Shown: one piece after another, positions 51,443 through 63,424 of the stretch
Layout of the letters: every line of letters starts with the position of its first letter
How positions within the stretch are numbered: the first letter of the stretch is position 1
Assembly: GCA_024114885.1 (NCBI GenBank)
Contig: CP099421.1
Coordinates: forward strand, 3,100,001 to 3,164,000
Reading direction: 5' to 3'
DNA length: 64,000 nucleotides
Source: Septoria linicola
Lineage: Eukaryota; Ascomycota; Dothideomycetes; Mycosphaerellales; Mycosphaerellaceae
Made by a program: the position numbers and the translations under genes
The notes under the pieces: model-generated
Told to the model about the DNA's origin: nothing
The model's input: only the letters and a program-made list of their open reading frames with translations
Database searches by the model: none

Positions 51443-53535
51443 ATGACAGCAGAATGGGAGCCTACTTTGGCTTCAAAGACGAAGGCAGCAGACCATGTCG
51501 ACCATGAATCGTCAGCCTACAAGGCCACGCGCGGCGGCAATGCACGCGACCTTCGAGATATGGCGAGAATGGGCAAGACGCAGGAGCTGCAACGAAACTT
51601 CAAGCTTGTCACGATGTTTGGATTCTCCGCGATTCTGATGTGCTCATGGGAATCTTTGTTGAGCTCTCTCCAGATTGCGTTGGCGAACGGAGGAACAGCA
51701 GGTCTGATTTGGACGTGGCTAACAGTCTGGATGGGATTTACTGCGGTGTACCTATCGATGGCTGAGGTATCAATGGCATCCAATTTCGCTGACGAAGTTT
51801 TGCTGATTGTTCTGTAGATGGGAAGTATGGCCCCAACGACGGGAGGTAAGTCGTCTGCGATGAACCACTAGACCGTCTGCTGAATTATGATCAAGGACAG
51901 TACCATTGGGTCAGTGAATTCTCGCCACGGAAATACCAGCGATTCCTGAGCTACGTTGTGGGTGAGTTGGGCGTAAACCGTATGTTACACGACCTGATAA
52001 GTCACTGATATGCTCTTGAAGGCTGGCTCGGTGTGCTTGGATGGCAGGCCCTCCAAGCTTCTATCGGGTTTCAAGCAGGCACAATCATCCAGGGTCTTCT
52101 GGTGCTCAACTATCCCGATTCATACACACCTGAACGATGGCATGGCTCGCTACTGGTTATTGCAGTCCTGATATTCGGAGCATGCTTCAACATCTTTCTC
52201 GCCACGCGGCTGCACTTGGTAGAAGGGACGATCCTCATTGTGCATGTATACGGCATCTTCTGTATACTGGTACCACTTTGGATCCTCTCGCCACGATCGA
52301 CCGCTGAATTCGCCTGGACAACATTCCAAGATCCGGGCTGGAACAGCGCTGGTCTGTCAGCTTTGATAGGAATGCAAGCCTGCGTTGTGCCATTGCTCGG
52401 CGCCGATGCTTCAGTGCATATGTAAGTCTCAGATCTGCAAGAAATGCTTGGGACAGAGGACTGTGTCTGATGAGTTGTGATATGCAGGTCGGAAGAGCTC
52501 AAAGATGCCGCATATACCTTGCCGCGCTCCATGATGTGGGCAACATTCATCAACGGAGTCATGGGCTGGGTTACGGCAATTACTACCGCTTACTGCATTG
52601 GTGACCTGGCAGAGGGTAGGTATTTCATTGTACACAGGAAATTGAGACTTGACTGACATCGATACAACAGTCATGAAGACGCCAACAGGATTTCCCTTCA
52701 TACAGATGTTTTACAATTCAACGCAATCACTGGCAGCTACTAATGCCATGACTGCCGTAAGTCGCCATCAGGCAAATCGAGCGCGAGTCAGACTAAAGCG
52801 AGTATTGCAGATTATCGTGTTCATGGATGCCTTCAGTGCAGTGACCATCATGGCCTCCGCGTCTCGTCAAATGGTATGACATCTGGCTGCGACTCGCGAA
52901 AACCGACTGATCTTTCTTTGACAGTATGCATTTGCTCGTGATCAAGGAACTCCGTATTCAGCTTGGCTGTCTCGGGTATGCGTCTACCTTGATCAAATTC
53001 TCCTCGCTTGCTAATATCACGAACAGGTCAGTCCGAAACTCGATGTGCCTGTCAATGCAGTTGTTGCGTCGACTATCATATCTTGCCTGCTCTCCTTGAT
53101 CAATGTCGGCAGCACAGTCGCATTCAACAGCCTCGTCTCGCTCACGAATGGCGTCCTGATGGTCTCCTACAGCGTCTGCATCGGCTGCTTCGTCTGGAGA
53201 AGACTATCGAACAAGCCCATGCTGCCATCACGCTTCGACCTTGGCAAGTTCGGGCTGGTTGTGAACGTTCTGGCCCTCGCTTTCCTGGTGATGATCTTTG
53301 TCATGGTATGGAGTTCGCATTTCCTTCCGCGCAATTTGCAGATTTTCAGTGCTGGTGGTGCATACACTAACGTTAGCAGGCATTTTTCCCTCCGACTCCG
53401 GCCCCAACGCTGCAAACGATGAACTGGTCGTCCTTAGTGTTCTCCATGGTCGCCATCTGGGGCGGCATCTTCTACTTTGTTTGGGCGCGTTACAGATATG
53501 TTGGACCGGTCGAGTATGTGAGGAAGCTAGATTAG
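51443..53535 (+). CDS. Amino-acid/GABA permease of the APC superfamily
   Basis: ATG 51443 opens MTAEWEPTLASKTKAADH. Many small introns are present. The coding blocks read LQRNFKLVTMFGFSAILMCSWESLL, LSMAEM-GSMAPTTGGQYHWVSEFSP, YVV-GWLGVLGWQALQASIGFQ, LLGADASVHM-SEELKDAAYTLPRSMMWAT, and VVFMDAFSAVTIMASASRQM-YAFARDQGTPYSAWLSR. The conserved SEELKDA and YAFARDQG motifs are typical of this fungal permease group (GABA, choline or amino-acid uptake). The last exon ends with RYVGPVEYVRKLD and TAG 53533-53535. The product has about 520 residues and 11-12 helices. The next gene downstream is another amino-acid transporter. The substrate cannot be told. Confidence 0.87.
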
Positions 53536-53910
53536 GCGCATCGTTCCAGACTCTCTAGGTATACGACTTCTATCCAGGATCAAATGCAACACGACACGGA
53601 GCGAGCTTCCTTAGCAAGGCCAAATATCGGTCGTGTCAAACCCAATCACACGTGGAAGAATGCCGGTGGTTTTGTGGACGAGATTAGCCGCCAACGATCT
53701 TCCTTATTCGAGTTAGCGCATGCATGGTATCTTTGCGGGATGTTTGGAGCTTATGAACCCTGGATGTGCCGCCACGAAGTTTGTCGGCTGTGCCCTCCAT
53801 CCTGCATACCTTCTTTCAATTCTACCCTGTCACCCAGTCGCCGCTGCATCACGCTCACGAAATCTGGACACGTCCAGACGTGACGCGACAATTATTGACA
53901 CTCTCCAGCC
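53536..53910. other. Intergenic between two permease genes
   Basis: It is 375 bp between tandem plus-strand genes and probably contains the second gene's promoter. No gene recognised. Confidence 0.5.
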
Positions 53911-55362
53911 ATGAGGAAGTTTGAACGCGTTTCTGCCAGCAGCTATGATGCTGGCGTGGGCTCTCCAATCGATGATTATCACGACCGCGATGTATTCGGA
54001 CACGAACAGTACCACGATATCAAGTACAAGACTCTATCATGGCAAATCGTTGCTATCCTCATGATCGCGGAGATCGTCTCCAACGGAATGCTTTCGCTGC
54101 CATCATCACTGGCAACAGTCGGCATGGTTCCTGGCCTCATCCTGATCATTTTTCTGGGAGTCTTTGCTGCATATACATCTCTACTGCTGGTCCGGTTCAA
54201 GCTACGACACCCCGAAGTTCACAACATGGGCGATGCTGGCCGGATCATGTTTGGTCCCATTGGTCGCGAGATCTTCGCATTTGGAACTCTTCTCTTCGCA
54301 GTCCTGCTTGCTGGTGGACAGATGCTTTCTGGTCAGATCGCGCTGGCTGCGCTGAGCGATAACGGTCTTTGCAACATTTCTTTTACTGGTATCTTTGCTG
54401 TAGCAACCTTCTTGTGCGCTTTGCCACGAACCTACGACAACTTGGGCTGGCTTTCGATTCCAAGTGTGCTGAGCATTACGATTGCGGGAATTGTTGGCAT
54501 GGCTGGCGCTGGAGCGCATCCTGTCGAGGGCCGATCTGTTGTCGCAGCTCGCTCGAGCGACTTCTACACGGCATTCTTTTCTATCACGAACCCGGTGTTC
54601 GCGTACTGCGGTCATTTCATGTCAGTACTTCTCCATCTCACAGAATGCGAACTCAGCTAATCGACAACCAGGTTCTTCGCTCTGATGTCTGAGATGAAAA
54701 GACCTCAGGATGCAATCAAGGCAGCCTACACTTTGCAGGGCTTCGCCACAACATACTACGCCATCTTTGCCGGCGTCACATACGGCTTCATCGGCAGCGC
54801 CGTTCTCTCTCCTTCGTTCTCTTCTCTTGAGACAGCCTGGTCAAAAGCAGCCTACGGCATCGCTTTGCCAAACCTCCTTATCGCTGGGGCACTCTACGTG
54901 CACACCGCCAGCAAGATCTTATTTGTTCGATTCTTCCGAGGGTCGCGTCACCTGCACGATCACACTATTATCGGCTGGGGTGCATGGGTTGGACTTGTCG
55001 CTTTCATGAGTGGCATTTCTTTCCTGCTTGCAGTCGGAGTGCCGATCTTCAACTATCTACTTGGAATTACTGCGTCAGCATTTGCGGCGTGGTTTACTTA
55101 TGGAATGTGAGTGGTAAAGACGATTTCTCAGCATTGCATTTTGTGCTGACACGTCGATAGTGCTGGCATGTTCTGGCTACACGACAGCTACCATGATGGC
55201 AACGGCTTCCAGACTTGGCGGAGGAAGTGGACTAGTACCCTCTCAGCAGTCTTGACCATCATCGCTGGTCTTTTTATTTGTATTGCTGGTCTGTATGTGA
55301 CCATTCGGGCGATCGTGGATGCGTACGCAGATGGTACGATTACGGCGCCCTTCAGCTGCTAG
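53911..55362 (+). CDS. Neutral amino-acid transporter of the AAAP family (Mtr-like)
   Basis: ATG 53911 opens MRKFERVSASSYDAGVGSPI, followed by the family start DRDVFGHEQYHDIKYKTLSWQIVAILMIAEIVSNGMLSLPSSL. Two introns (54620-54671, GTCAGT..ACCAG; and 55108-55160, GTGAGT..CGATAG) join GHFM-FFALMSEMKRPQDA and YGI-AGMFWLHD in frame. Ten to eleven helices are visible. The C-terminus is ADGTITAPFSC with TAG at 55360-55362. The LPSSLATVGMVPG and GHFMFFALMSEM blocks mark the fungal N system/Mtr-type carriers for neutral and aromatic amino acids. The gene lies directly behind the APC permease, but the two belong to different superfamilies, so this is not a duplication. Confidence 0.87.
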
Positions 55363-55424
55363 ATTCGACGATTTCAGTGCCAGACACGCGCAATCTGACA
55401 TTCTCTCTGTGACAACATCCGACA

Positions 55425-57215
55425 TCAGACATCCCCAAAACTGCTCTGCTCAAGACCGAGATTTACCTCGAATCCGGTGACCATGTTCTTTTGCTCTTGT
55501 GTTAGCACCGCGTGATGCTTCCAGTCCTGCCATCCAACGACGCTCGATGGACGCTCCGGAAGCTGGCACATGGCTTGGATGTCGATGAATCTCAGTGGCA
55601 TGGCGAAGCAGCTGAACCTGCGCGTCAACTCATCCTTTTGTGCGAGCTCTTGTTGACCTGCTGCCTGGCCGCGGCGCTAAGCAGCTCTTCGCCAGGTACA
55701 AACCCGCTCGGGGTGGCCAAGTGGAGCAGATAGGCTTGATTCTCGAGATGTTTTGTAACCTCGGATAGGTCTCTCAAGTCCTGCGCGACCAATAAGTCCT
55801 CCTCGCTTTCCACAACTCCAAGCTTTCGTGCAGCAGCATGCGGCAGACCTAAGCGAATGTATAATTGTGCTGCTGTCAGAGCAATCTCCACCCTTGCGAG
55901 TCGCAATCGAGCTTCGGCCACGTCTAAAATTCGCATCAGTTGCCGGAAAGGCACGAGACACTCGTGGTCAACTAGACTTACTGCGGGCAGAATCTTTGGT
56001 GGCTAGACTGCCATCAAACGTATTGGAGTTCCACGTAAAGCGCGGCGGCCTCGTATCCAGATGTCCAGGGAATCATAAGCAACACAGGCAGTGATTATAT
56101 CCGCCCGCTGAGCTAGACACTACGATGTCGGATGCTAGATAGGCTAGCTGTATACCTGCGAGTGCTGAGGGTAGATAGTCAGCAAGATGAAGACATTCAT
56201 GAATAACTTCTGGCCTATGCTTACCTTGCCAAGGCCTGACATACAGCTCAGGAGGATGAGCATGAGGAGGCAAGATCTGAATGTACCACAGGCGAATGGC
56301 TTCGTAGCGTTCCAGAGCGAGCTCATAGCTACCAGCTTTGGCGTGCTCATCAGCAATCTGCTTGAGCGATGTGAAAGTGTCGAAACGGTTCCATTGCAAA
56401 CTTCGCAGCCAGATCAGCGACGGCAGAGGTTTGTGCTGGATCGTACTCCGGTCCAATGTGTCAAAGCCTCCAAGAGCCATGTCCATTCCCAGAACAGTGA
56501 GTTCTTCCAGGTCCCGGACAATGCTAGCCATGGCCGAGTCAGATTGGAGTGGCTGCAACTTGATGTGCAGGCGTGGTGGTCCAACAACGTCGTTGGTAGT
56601 GGCTACAGCGAGATTGATCGGGAGGTCGGGCTTCGAAAGGACCTGGACGGCAGTCGGTGGCACATGCTCAGAGTAGTGCTTCAGGAGCGTGATCAGTCGC
56701 GGCAGATCTTTCGCAAGCATGAGAATTGATCCCGAGTTGACTTGGTGCTCTCCACGGTAAGTCTTCTGCTCCAACGGCCACGGTCCCTGCTTCCAATCTC
56801 AGTCGATGGTGCATGCAAAGCCTTGGAACGCCGCGAAGCCACGGTCCGTGATGATTGGTACATCGAAGATGGTGCAGTGACGCAGGAAGCCGCTGCAGGT
56901 GAAGTTCACTCGAATGAAAGTGTTGTGCTTGAGAAGGTACTCGCTAGCATCTTTCGCGATGGTCTTGTTCACACTTAGTATGTTTGTGTGAAAGTGGTAG
57001 GTGTGTGCTGATCCACCATATCGGTACGCCTTGTAGTGGGAGGTTCTCTTCCGGATGGGCGTGTATTGAACCTGATCTGCGTTGAGCAGGTAGGAGTAGA
57101 CCTCGTCGCGAAGTTCTTGTGGTAGTGGGAAGGAGGTCATATCTGCGGCGCGAAGCCCTTGATCGAGCGGTCGTGAGTCGGGATCAAGATTGTGTCCAGG
57201 CAGGCTGTCGTTCAT
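55425..57215 (-). pseudogene. F-box-like gene, paralogue of the next gene, with an in-frame TGA
   Basis: From ATG 57215 (MNDSLPGHNLDPDSRP) the frame goes into TSFPLPQELRDEVYSYLLNADQ, an F-box-like opening, then NKTIAKDASEYLLKHNTFIRVNF and DVPIITDRGFAAFQGFACTID. A TGA (56799-56801) follows, and the same frame goes on as DWKQGPWPLEQKTYRGEHQVNSGSILMLAKDLPRL, matching DFSWCSD..SLLVLERDLPRF in the neighbour. No frame-keeping intron covers it. Further exons follow: one joined by a 43-nt intron near 56150-56110, a helical one at about 55940-55640 (RLRLARVEIALTAAQLYIRLGL), and a last one ending FGDV at 55425. Product and substrate are unknown. The tandem copy at 57703 shows that the whole unit is duplicated. 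Confidence 0.65.
56799..56801 (-). other. Premature TGA in F-box-like gene A
   Basis: Alignment with the tandem paralogue places this stop inside the conserved segment ID*DW versus VDFSW. Reading frame is continuous on both sides. Confidence 0.65.
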
Positions 57216-57702
57216 GCTCGTGAAGGAGCAGTGCCGCCACGGCGATCGACCAAATCTTGCTGAATCTCCAGCTAGCTCACGCGCAGCGGTCGTGCCAGAA
57301 GTTGCCCAAAATGCCGTGGAAGCAGACGAAACGAGAGAGACAGTGCAAAGGAAGACGAGATCAAGCAGAGAGAAAGGTCCCACGAAGAGTGTGCGCTTGC
57401 GAACATGCAGGAGCCTGCTAGCGAGTGGCTTTGTGTAACCTTGGCACGGCAACGTGCGTGCAAACGGGACTCCCTTCGCGGCTTCAAGATATGCTAAGAG
57501 ACTGCCGTTCTTCTCGCTACGCATTTGACAGTGGAGTGGACGGCTTCTCCAGTCGCCATGGCCCAGTCTTCTGTCATCTAGAAGAGTCACAAGAAGGAGA
57601 ATACTATGCCGTCCCGTTGTTGCCCATACCCAGAAATGTAGTCTTCGCTCACATTTATCTGCCACATCCAACATCTTATTCCCGCCATGTTTTCATGAAC
57701 CC
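57216..57702. other. Intergenic between tandem F-box-like paralogues
   Basis: The minus frame of gene A stays open upstream to 57674 with hydrophobic, non-family residues. I regard this as chance. No other feature is visible. Confidence 0.4.
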
Positions 57703-59361
57703 TAGAAGTTTGTGACAGGCAGGCCCTCCTTTTTCTGCGAAGCACGTATCGCAGCCTTGTCGTCCTTGCTTAGCTGAGCCAAGTGCTCGACGTCCTGCCA
57801 GCCTCGCATACCGCTTGATCGTTCTGAGACAGGGCAGTCTTCCTGATGATCGAGTCGTGGAAGTGGCATAGAGACGAAGCTCCACGAGGAAGCTGCCAGG
57901 GGCAGCGCATTTCTAAGTCAATGTTAGTCTGACGCCAAAGACGTGGTTGTTTGTGGAGACAATATCTTGACGCTGTCTGCTCTTGAGCGAGCAGTGGATG
58001 GATGCTATACTTACAGGCTCTTCCGATTGGAGGATATCGGTCAATTGCTGAAGGTCGTGATCCACGTAGGGGTCTGGCGCCAGGCTTTGAAGCACACTGA
58101 GCGCAGTGTTCATGACCTGATCAAATGGTTCGTAAGCTATTCGCGTGGGCCCGCTGAGTATGCTGATAGTTTCCAAGTGGAAGCGCTGATAAATCTGTGC
58201 CCGAGTCACACACTCATACTTCCGCATCGACTGGCAGGAGTCGATCGCAAGGTCCGCTCGTCTGTCTCAGAGCCAGGCAATCGCGGCTGACATTGCGATG
58301 TCATGCTGGAGTACAGTCAATCGCATCAGCGGCGCCATCTCGCCTGCTGTCCGAGCATCGTAACACTCCTGCCAACTCAGCCTGTCACGATCATGGAGGG
58401 GAAATCCTTGAAGAAGCCCATAGCGTTGACCAGCGCCACCATAGTCTCCCCGTGCGAGGAGATTTTCGATCTCCTGCTTGAGGCTGAGGACCACTTGTAA
58501 CCTTTCCCAATACTTTGCGCGTGGCCAGACGAGTGAGGGCGCAATTTTCTTCGAACAACTTTTCGCTGCTTTCTCTCGAAAACCGTGCAATGTCAAGTGG
58601 TAGCCTCCACCCACGACTTGAGAAAGCGCCGAAAGGAACTGCCGCTTTTGCTCCCTGGTCCGCCTGCTCATGGCATCGTCTACAGCGACAATTTTCATGA
58701 CTGACATCGCAGTTCTAGAGCCGCAAGTCTCCATGACCAACTTTTCGCTGGCAAGACTTCGAATCTCCAAGCTGTCCTTGGTCTGTCTACCCGAGCAAAG
58801 GAGCTGCAGGACGGTCCAAAACCGAGGCAGGTCGCGTTCCAGCACGAGTAGTGAAGCATCGGGTCTGCTTCTCGCGGGGCGAGCTGAAGATCTGGCAATT
58901 TTTGGAGGTGGGTCGGAGCACCACGAGAAGTCCACGACATATGACAGATGCTCAAAGCTCGATAGCCCATGGGCTGTCACCATTGGTACGTCAAGGACCA
59001 GTGACCAGTACTTTAGACACGGGAGGTCATAGTCGATCCGCACGAAGCTGTTGTGGGAGAGAAGGTAGCGTCGCGCGTCCTGCTTAATCGTCTTGTTCAA
59101 TCGGGAGATCTGACACTGAAAGTGGTACGAGCGTATCTCCGGGTCAGAGATTCGGCGTACATCTGCGTTGAATGACTCGTGGGTGTTTGAAGACGTCTTG
59201 ACAGCATCCGCATCTAGCAAATATCCGTAAATCTCGTCGCGAAGTTCTTGCGGAAGTGGGAAATTGATCATCGGCGGCCGCGGTGGGGCAGAGAGCTGAA
59301 GGCTGTTCAGCCGTGCGGTGGAGGCAGACACAGTAGTCGAAGGCGTTCGGATGTCAGCCAT
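57703..59361 (-). pseudogene. F-box-like gene, tandem paralogue, interrupted by TGA
   Basis: ATG 59361 opens MADIRTPSTTVSASTARLNS. The motif INFPLPQELRDEIYGYLLDAD and the following NKTIKQDARRYLLSHNSFVRIDY parallel the neighbour at 55425. The frame is intact through LLVLERDLPRFW and PSLVWPRAKYWERLQVV until AAIAWL, where TGA (58267-58269) occurs. It continues in the same frame as DRRADLAIDSCQSMRKYECVTRAQIYQRFHLETI, matching the RADIITACVAYDSLDIWI of the neighbour. Only a 30-nt GT..AG interval could remove this stop, shorter than usual fungal introns. An intron (58013 GTAAGT to 57914 CTTAG) leads to a last exon whose family-like frame (SFVSMPLPRLDHQ, GWQDVEHLAQLSKDD) is not the one the splice would give. 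So a second lesion is possible. Confidence 0.6.
58267..58269 (-). other. Premature TGA in F-box-like gene B
   Basis: CTC TGA GAC AGA lies in the frame that continues as family-like sequence. CGA to TGA by one C-to-T change would fit, as would a Cys codon. Confidence 0.55.
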
Positions 59362-59685
59362 TGTCGAGGTGCAGTCGCAACCTCGATGTCGAGGTTGTGG
59401 GTACTTTGTTTGGAGCTGGAAAACAAATGGAGCAGGTCGCACTCTAGCGCTGCCTCACATCCTGCAGACGCACCTGCCTGCAGCTTCACCTGACAAGTGC
59501 AGCTTCACTTCGAGTCTTCGAGTCCTGACAAGTAGAGTCGACAAGATCATGCCGAGGCGGCTAAAGATGTACAAGTGTAAGCTTTTCTACAAATATGTTC
59601 AAACAAAATCTACTTACTGCTGCAGCAGTTCATCGTAGCATCGCCTGCACTCGGGGCAGACGTTGAATGCTACATATGGAGTTTC
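59362..59685. other. Intergenic, no gene recognised
   Basis: It contains the promoter of F-box-like gene B and the 3' flank of the CCDC47-like gene. The minus frame remains open to 59442. Confidence 0.45.
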
Positions 59686-61148
59686 CTATCCCCTCATAGT
59701 CTGTTTCTTAGTCTGCTTGCGCTGCGTCTTCTCCTTCTCCTTCTCCAAGAACTTCTTCTGGTCATCCGCACTCATCCTGCTCAGCTTGCGGTCGCGCTCC
59801 TCCTTCTTGAGCTTGTCGCTGGCTTCTCTCCTCTCGAGCGCTTTCTCGTCATCGTCGATCTTCCTGATCTTGCGGATTTCCTCCTCACGCGTGGCTCGGA
59901 CTTTGCGGAGGGCCTCAGGACGGAAGTGGGCGCCCGTCACGAGCTGGTCTGGCAGACGGAGGAAGTAGGCGAACAAGTCAGCGGCTGCTGGGGATGTCGA
60001 GAGGCGGGTCAGGAGCTGTACGCGCTTCTTGGGAATGAGCTCGTTGAGTCTGCAGCAGGTTAGTGGTGTTTCTAGGAATGGTGTCGGGAATACATACTTG
60101 CTCGGAGCATCAACTGGCTGATCAGTAATGATCAGAGCCTCCAGGTCATCACCAGCAGCAGTCACGACCTTGACAAGCTCAGGAGTGAGGAGTGCCTCAG
60201 TAATCTCGGCGCTCTCGGACATGACTGTAGCCCACTGAGGCAGCTTAGGGTGATCCTTCTGAGTGGCCAAGCTGACATCGTATCGGTCGTTGCGGAGCTG
60301 CCTCATCTTGTCCTTGTGCACAATTGCCCACACGAAGCCGTCAAAAGTGCTGTCCTTGTGCTGCGAGCTCTGGTTCTGCGCCTGGGCAGGAACCATGCTC
60401 TTTTCGCGGCCATCGAAGGCGTAGGCAGTGGCCTCCAGACGCTCCTGAGGCGGCTCTACGCTGTCTACGAGAAACGAAGCAACAAGCTCACCAAACCACA
60501 GGAATGGGTTGTAACGCTTGTACAGCGTGAGCTTGACATCCAGATATGCCACATTCTGTCGTCCAGTCGCATACGTGCTGTACTCGTTCTTGCTCTTCTC
60601 CTTCCACAGCAGTCCCGGCTGACCATCTGCTCTCTTTGCGCCGAAGCCAACAGCCGCGAATTCCCGCTCGAGGTGAGGAAGATGCCCTGCTGCCCACTCT
60701 GCTGCGCGCTTCTTGTTCGCGCGCGATCCCCACAGATTGACCAATATGACCACGATGATGACGGGTATGATGAAGAGCTCCTGGTAGAAGTCGGCAATCG
60801 TCACGCGCTCCCACACTCGGTACCATTTCGTGTATGGCCGTCCTGCCAGACCATTTCCAAGGCCAGAGAACGTGCCCTTGGGCGTAGGCCTTGCGCTTAC
60901 GGCCTCAAAGGCCGCAGAAGCAGCATGGCTGGGCGCGACAGGTGATGCTGCTGTCGCGAAGTCGGCGAAGTCTGTAACATGCTGTTAGAATTGCTCCGGC
61001 ATAGCAAATATACACGTATGGCATCAAATCGGCCATTTGGAAGGGGAGGACTGTACATACCATCTGCGTCCGCGGAAGATGCCACACTCGCAACCGACGA
61101 CTTTGCGCCTCCCAGGACACCCTGCAGGTTCTTGAGAAACCCGGCCAT
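59686..61148 (-). CDS. CCDC47-like (DUF1682) ER membrane protein
   Basis: ATG 61148 starts MAGFLKNLQGVLGGAKSSVASVAS. An intron near 61058-60972 joins DAD to DFADFATAASPVAPS in frame. The main exon has VTIADFYQELFIIPVIIVVILVNLWG, the single membrane helix, followed by the DUF1682 body (EREFAAVGFG, YNPFLWFGELVASFLVDSVEPP, FDGFVWAIVHKDKMRQLRNDRYDVSLA). A second intron (60099-60052, GTATGT..CTGCAG) joins DAPSK to LNELIPKKR. The C-terminus is a long basic coiled coil (ERREASDKLKKEERDRKLSRM) ending KKQTMRG. In animals CCDC47 is part of the PAT/multipass translocon that helps membrane-protein insertion and ER calcium balance. Fungal members are little studied. About 435 residues. Confidence 0.85.
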
Positions 61149-61628
61149 AATGAACGTGGATGTGATCAATCAATGCGAAGCTGCGAATGTTGACTCGTGA
61201 ATTGGCGAGGTCGGCATGCCTCTCGGCAGCGAATTGTGCCGCTCGCGATGTGGAGCGGCTTTCCATTGTGGCCAGACCAGACCAGACCTCACCTGCAATG
61301 ACATGGCCTCGTCTTGTTCAAAACGTGTGTCAAACCGGCTGCATTGCAGTCGCGGATATGACACGGTAGACCGAGCGACGACAGTCTTCACGACAGAGAA
61401 TGATGCCTTCTCGCATACCACTCGGCCGACCATGCCAACTGATGATAGGATCTTCACATCCCCATCGGGTAATCAGCTGTGCTGTGCCCACCCCGGCTGA
61501 GTTGCACAACCTCCAGGCAGCTTGATAGGGCGATTTCACCATCTTCGAATACAGTTCCTCACTTCTTCCCGCCGTTCATCTTGTTCCCAACAGACATCAT
61601 ATACAGCACGAACCGCTCCCGATACGTC
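61149..61628. other. Divergent promoter region
   Basis: The spacer between the CCDC47-like gene and the FAD oxidoreductase has no supportable gene. It probably includes both promoters. Confidence 0.5.
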
Positions 61629-63331
61629 ATGTCTCGATGCGGGAAACCTGCAGACCTGCCAAGCGTAGAGTCGTCCAAGTCCTTCTGGCATAGCGAGCCA
61701 TCTTCACTACTACTGGGACATCGCTCCACTCGAGACTTGCCTCCAACCGCAGATGTCGTGGTCATTGGCAGTGGCATCACAGGAACTAGTATCGCTTATC
61801 ACCTTCTCAATGATGGCGACAGCAATGCCAAGAAGCCCAATGTGGTCATGCTGGAGGCACGAGAAGCATGTTGGGGCGCTACAGGAAGGGTAAGCCGGAC
61901 TTTTACAATTGCACAATCATAGCTAACAGTATGTCCAGAACGGCGGCCATTGCCAACCAATCTTCTTCGAACACCCGAACGAACCAGAAATCGGCCGCTT
62001 TGAGCTGGACAACTTTCACGCTCTGGGCGGACTCATCAACGACAAGCACATTGAGTGCGAGTTCGTGGTTCAGCCCGGCGTACGAGCCATCTACTCCGAG
62101 CAACATCTCACGACAGTTCAGCAAGCTGTCGAAACCATGAAGACCACCGCACCAGATCTCGCCGCCATGATGCGCTTCACCACATCCAAGCAAGAGCTCG
62201 CCGAGCTTCGTATCCCGACTGCTCTCGGCGCCATCGTCACAGACGTAGCGGCACGGATGTGGCCGTACAAATTTGTCTCTCACATTTTGGAAGAACTGCT
62301 TACATCGGCTGAGCTGGATGGCACGTTCAATTTACAGACTCTCACGCCTGTGACCAGTCTCTCGCCAACAAATCAGTGCGTTGAAGTAATCACAAACCGA
62401 GGAATCATCTTCGCATCAAAAGTCGTCCTGGCCACAAACGCTTACACATCCCACCTCCTGCCCCAATTCGCCGATCTGATCGTCCCGTGTCGAGGACAAA
62501 TGAGCAGTCTCGTACCATTCTACTCCATCGCAGGAGAAAACCGTCTCAAAACTTCACTCGGATTTCTCGGTGACGGTCTAGATGACTACCTTATCCAACG
62601 CCCCACCGAAAAAGGAGGCCATCTCATGTTCGGCGGAGGAAGACAATTTGGTTCATCAATCAGCGAGACAGATGATAGCGTAGTCGACTCCCAGTCAGCG
62701 CACTACCTCCAGACCAAGCTCGTCGAAATATTCAAGCTACCGGAGGGCAAAAAGGCATGTACATATTGTGCAGAAAGAAAGGTCAGTCGTACCATCCACT
62801 TCCTTTCCGACTCCCTTGCTCTCAACTAACTTACTCGACCTCCCACTACAGATCAACTGCCACGTCCCAGATCACATCATGATGCTCAACGACCACGACC
62901 TCCGCTGCACAAACTGCATCGCCTCCTCGCAACCTTCATGCGAACAACCCCTCAACACCCCAACCCCCGAAATGCGAGCAACCCACATGTGGTCCGGCAT
63001 AATGGGTTTCTCCCGCGACGACTTGCCCTGGATCGGACCCGTCCCTTCCACACCCCACACCTACATCTCAGGTGGATATACTGGTCATGGAATGCCGAAT
63101 ACATGGTTATGTGGGAAATCCGCCGCTCTTCTCGTGCAGAACGCTCTCAATGGAGGAGATGAGCAGAAGGCGATGGAGCATGTGAAGAAAGTCACTGGTC
63201 TGCCCGATGGATATGTCATCACGAACGAAAGGATCAAGGCGGCGAGAGCATTGCCGAGTGTGCAGCAAGTAGATTGGACGGAGAAGGGTTTCATGCCATG
63301 CCATGGCGAATCATCATCATCCTGGTCATGA
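61629..63331 (+). CDS. DAO-type FAD-dependent oxidoreductase
   Basis: ATG 61629 opens MSRCGKPADLPSVESSKSFW. The dinucleotide-binding fold is ADVVVIGSGITGTSIAYHLL (GxGxxG), with the acidic strand end VMLEA. Intron one (61890-61938) joins ATGR to NGGHCQPIFFE, and intron two (62782-62850) joins ERK to INCHVPDH. The substrate-domain segments VPCRGQMSSLVPF, LIQRPTEKGGHLMFGGG and the C-terminal FAD-contact MWSGIMGFSRDDLPWIGPVP...YISGGYTGHGMPNTW are typical of the DAO family that oxidises secondary amines or amino acids. A short cysteine-bearing insert (RCTNCIASSQPSC) is unusual. The product has about 530 residues, ends at TGA 63329-63331, and has no signal peptide. Substrate is unknown. Confidence 0.88.
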
Positions 63332-63395
63332 TCGGCCTTTTTGAGGTGAGTGAGCAGAGGCTTAGGCAGCTGTAGGCGGAGAAGAGAATGAGACA

Positions 63396-63424
63396 GAAGA
63401 AGAAGAAGAAGAAGAAGAAGAAGA
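63396..63424 (+). repeat. (GAA)n trinucleotide microsatellite
   Basis: About ten GAA units in the 3' region of the FAD oxidoreductase gene. Confidence 0.9.

Noticed and set aside
942..58269. Stop-codon readthrough or a changed genetic code as explanation for several in-frame stops
   Set aside because: The stops are TAG and TGA in different contexts, none followed by the CTA context known for fungal readthrough, and all other genes use normal stops. Pseudogenes or base errors are simpler.
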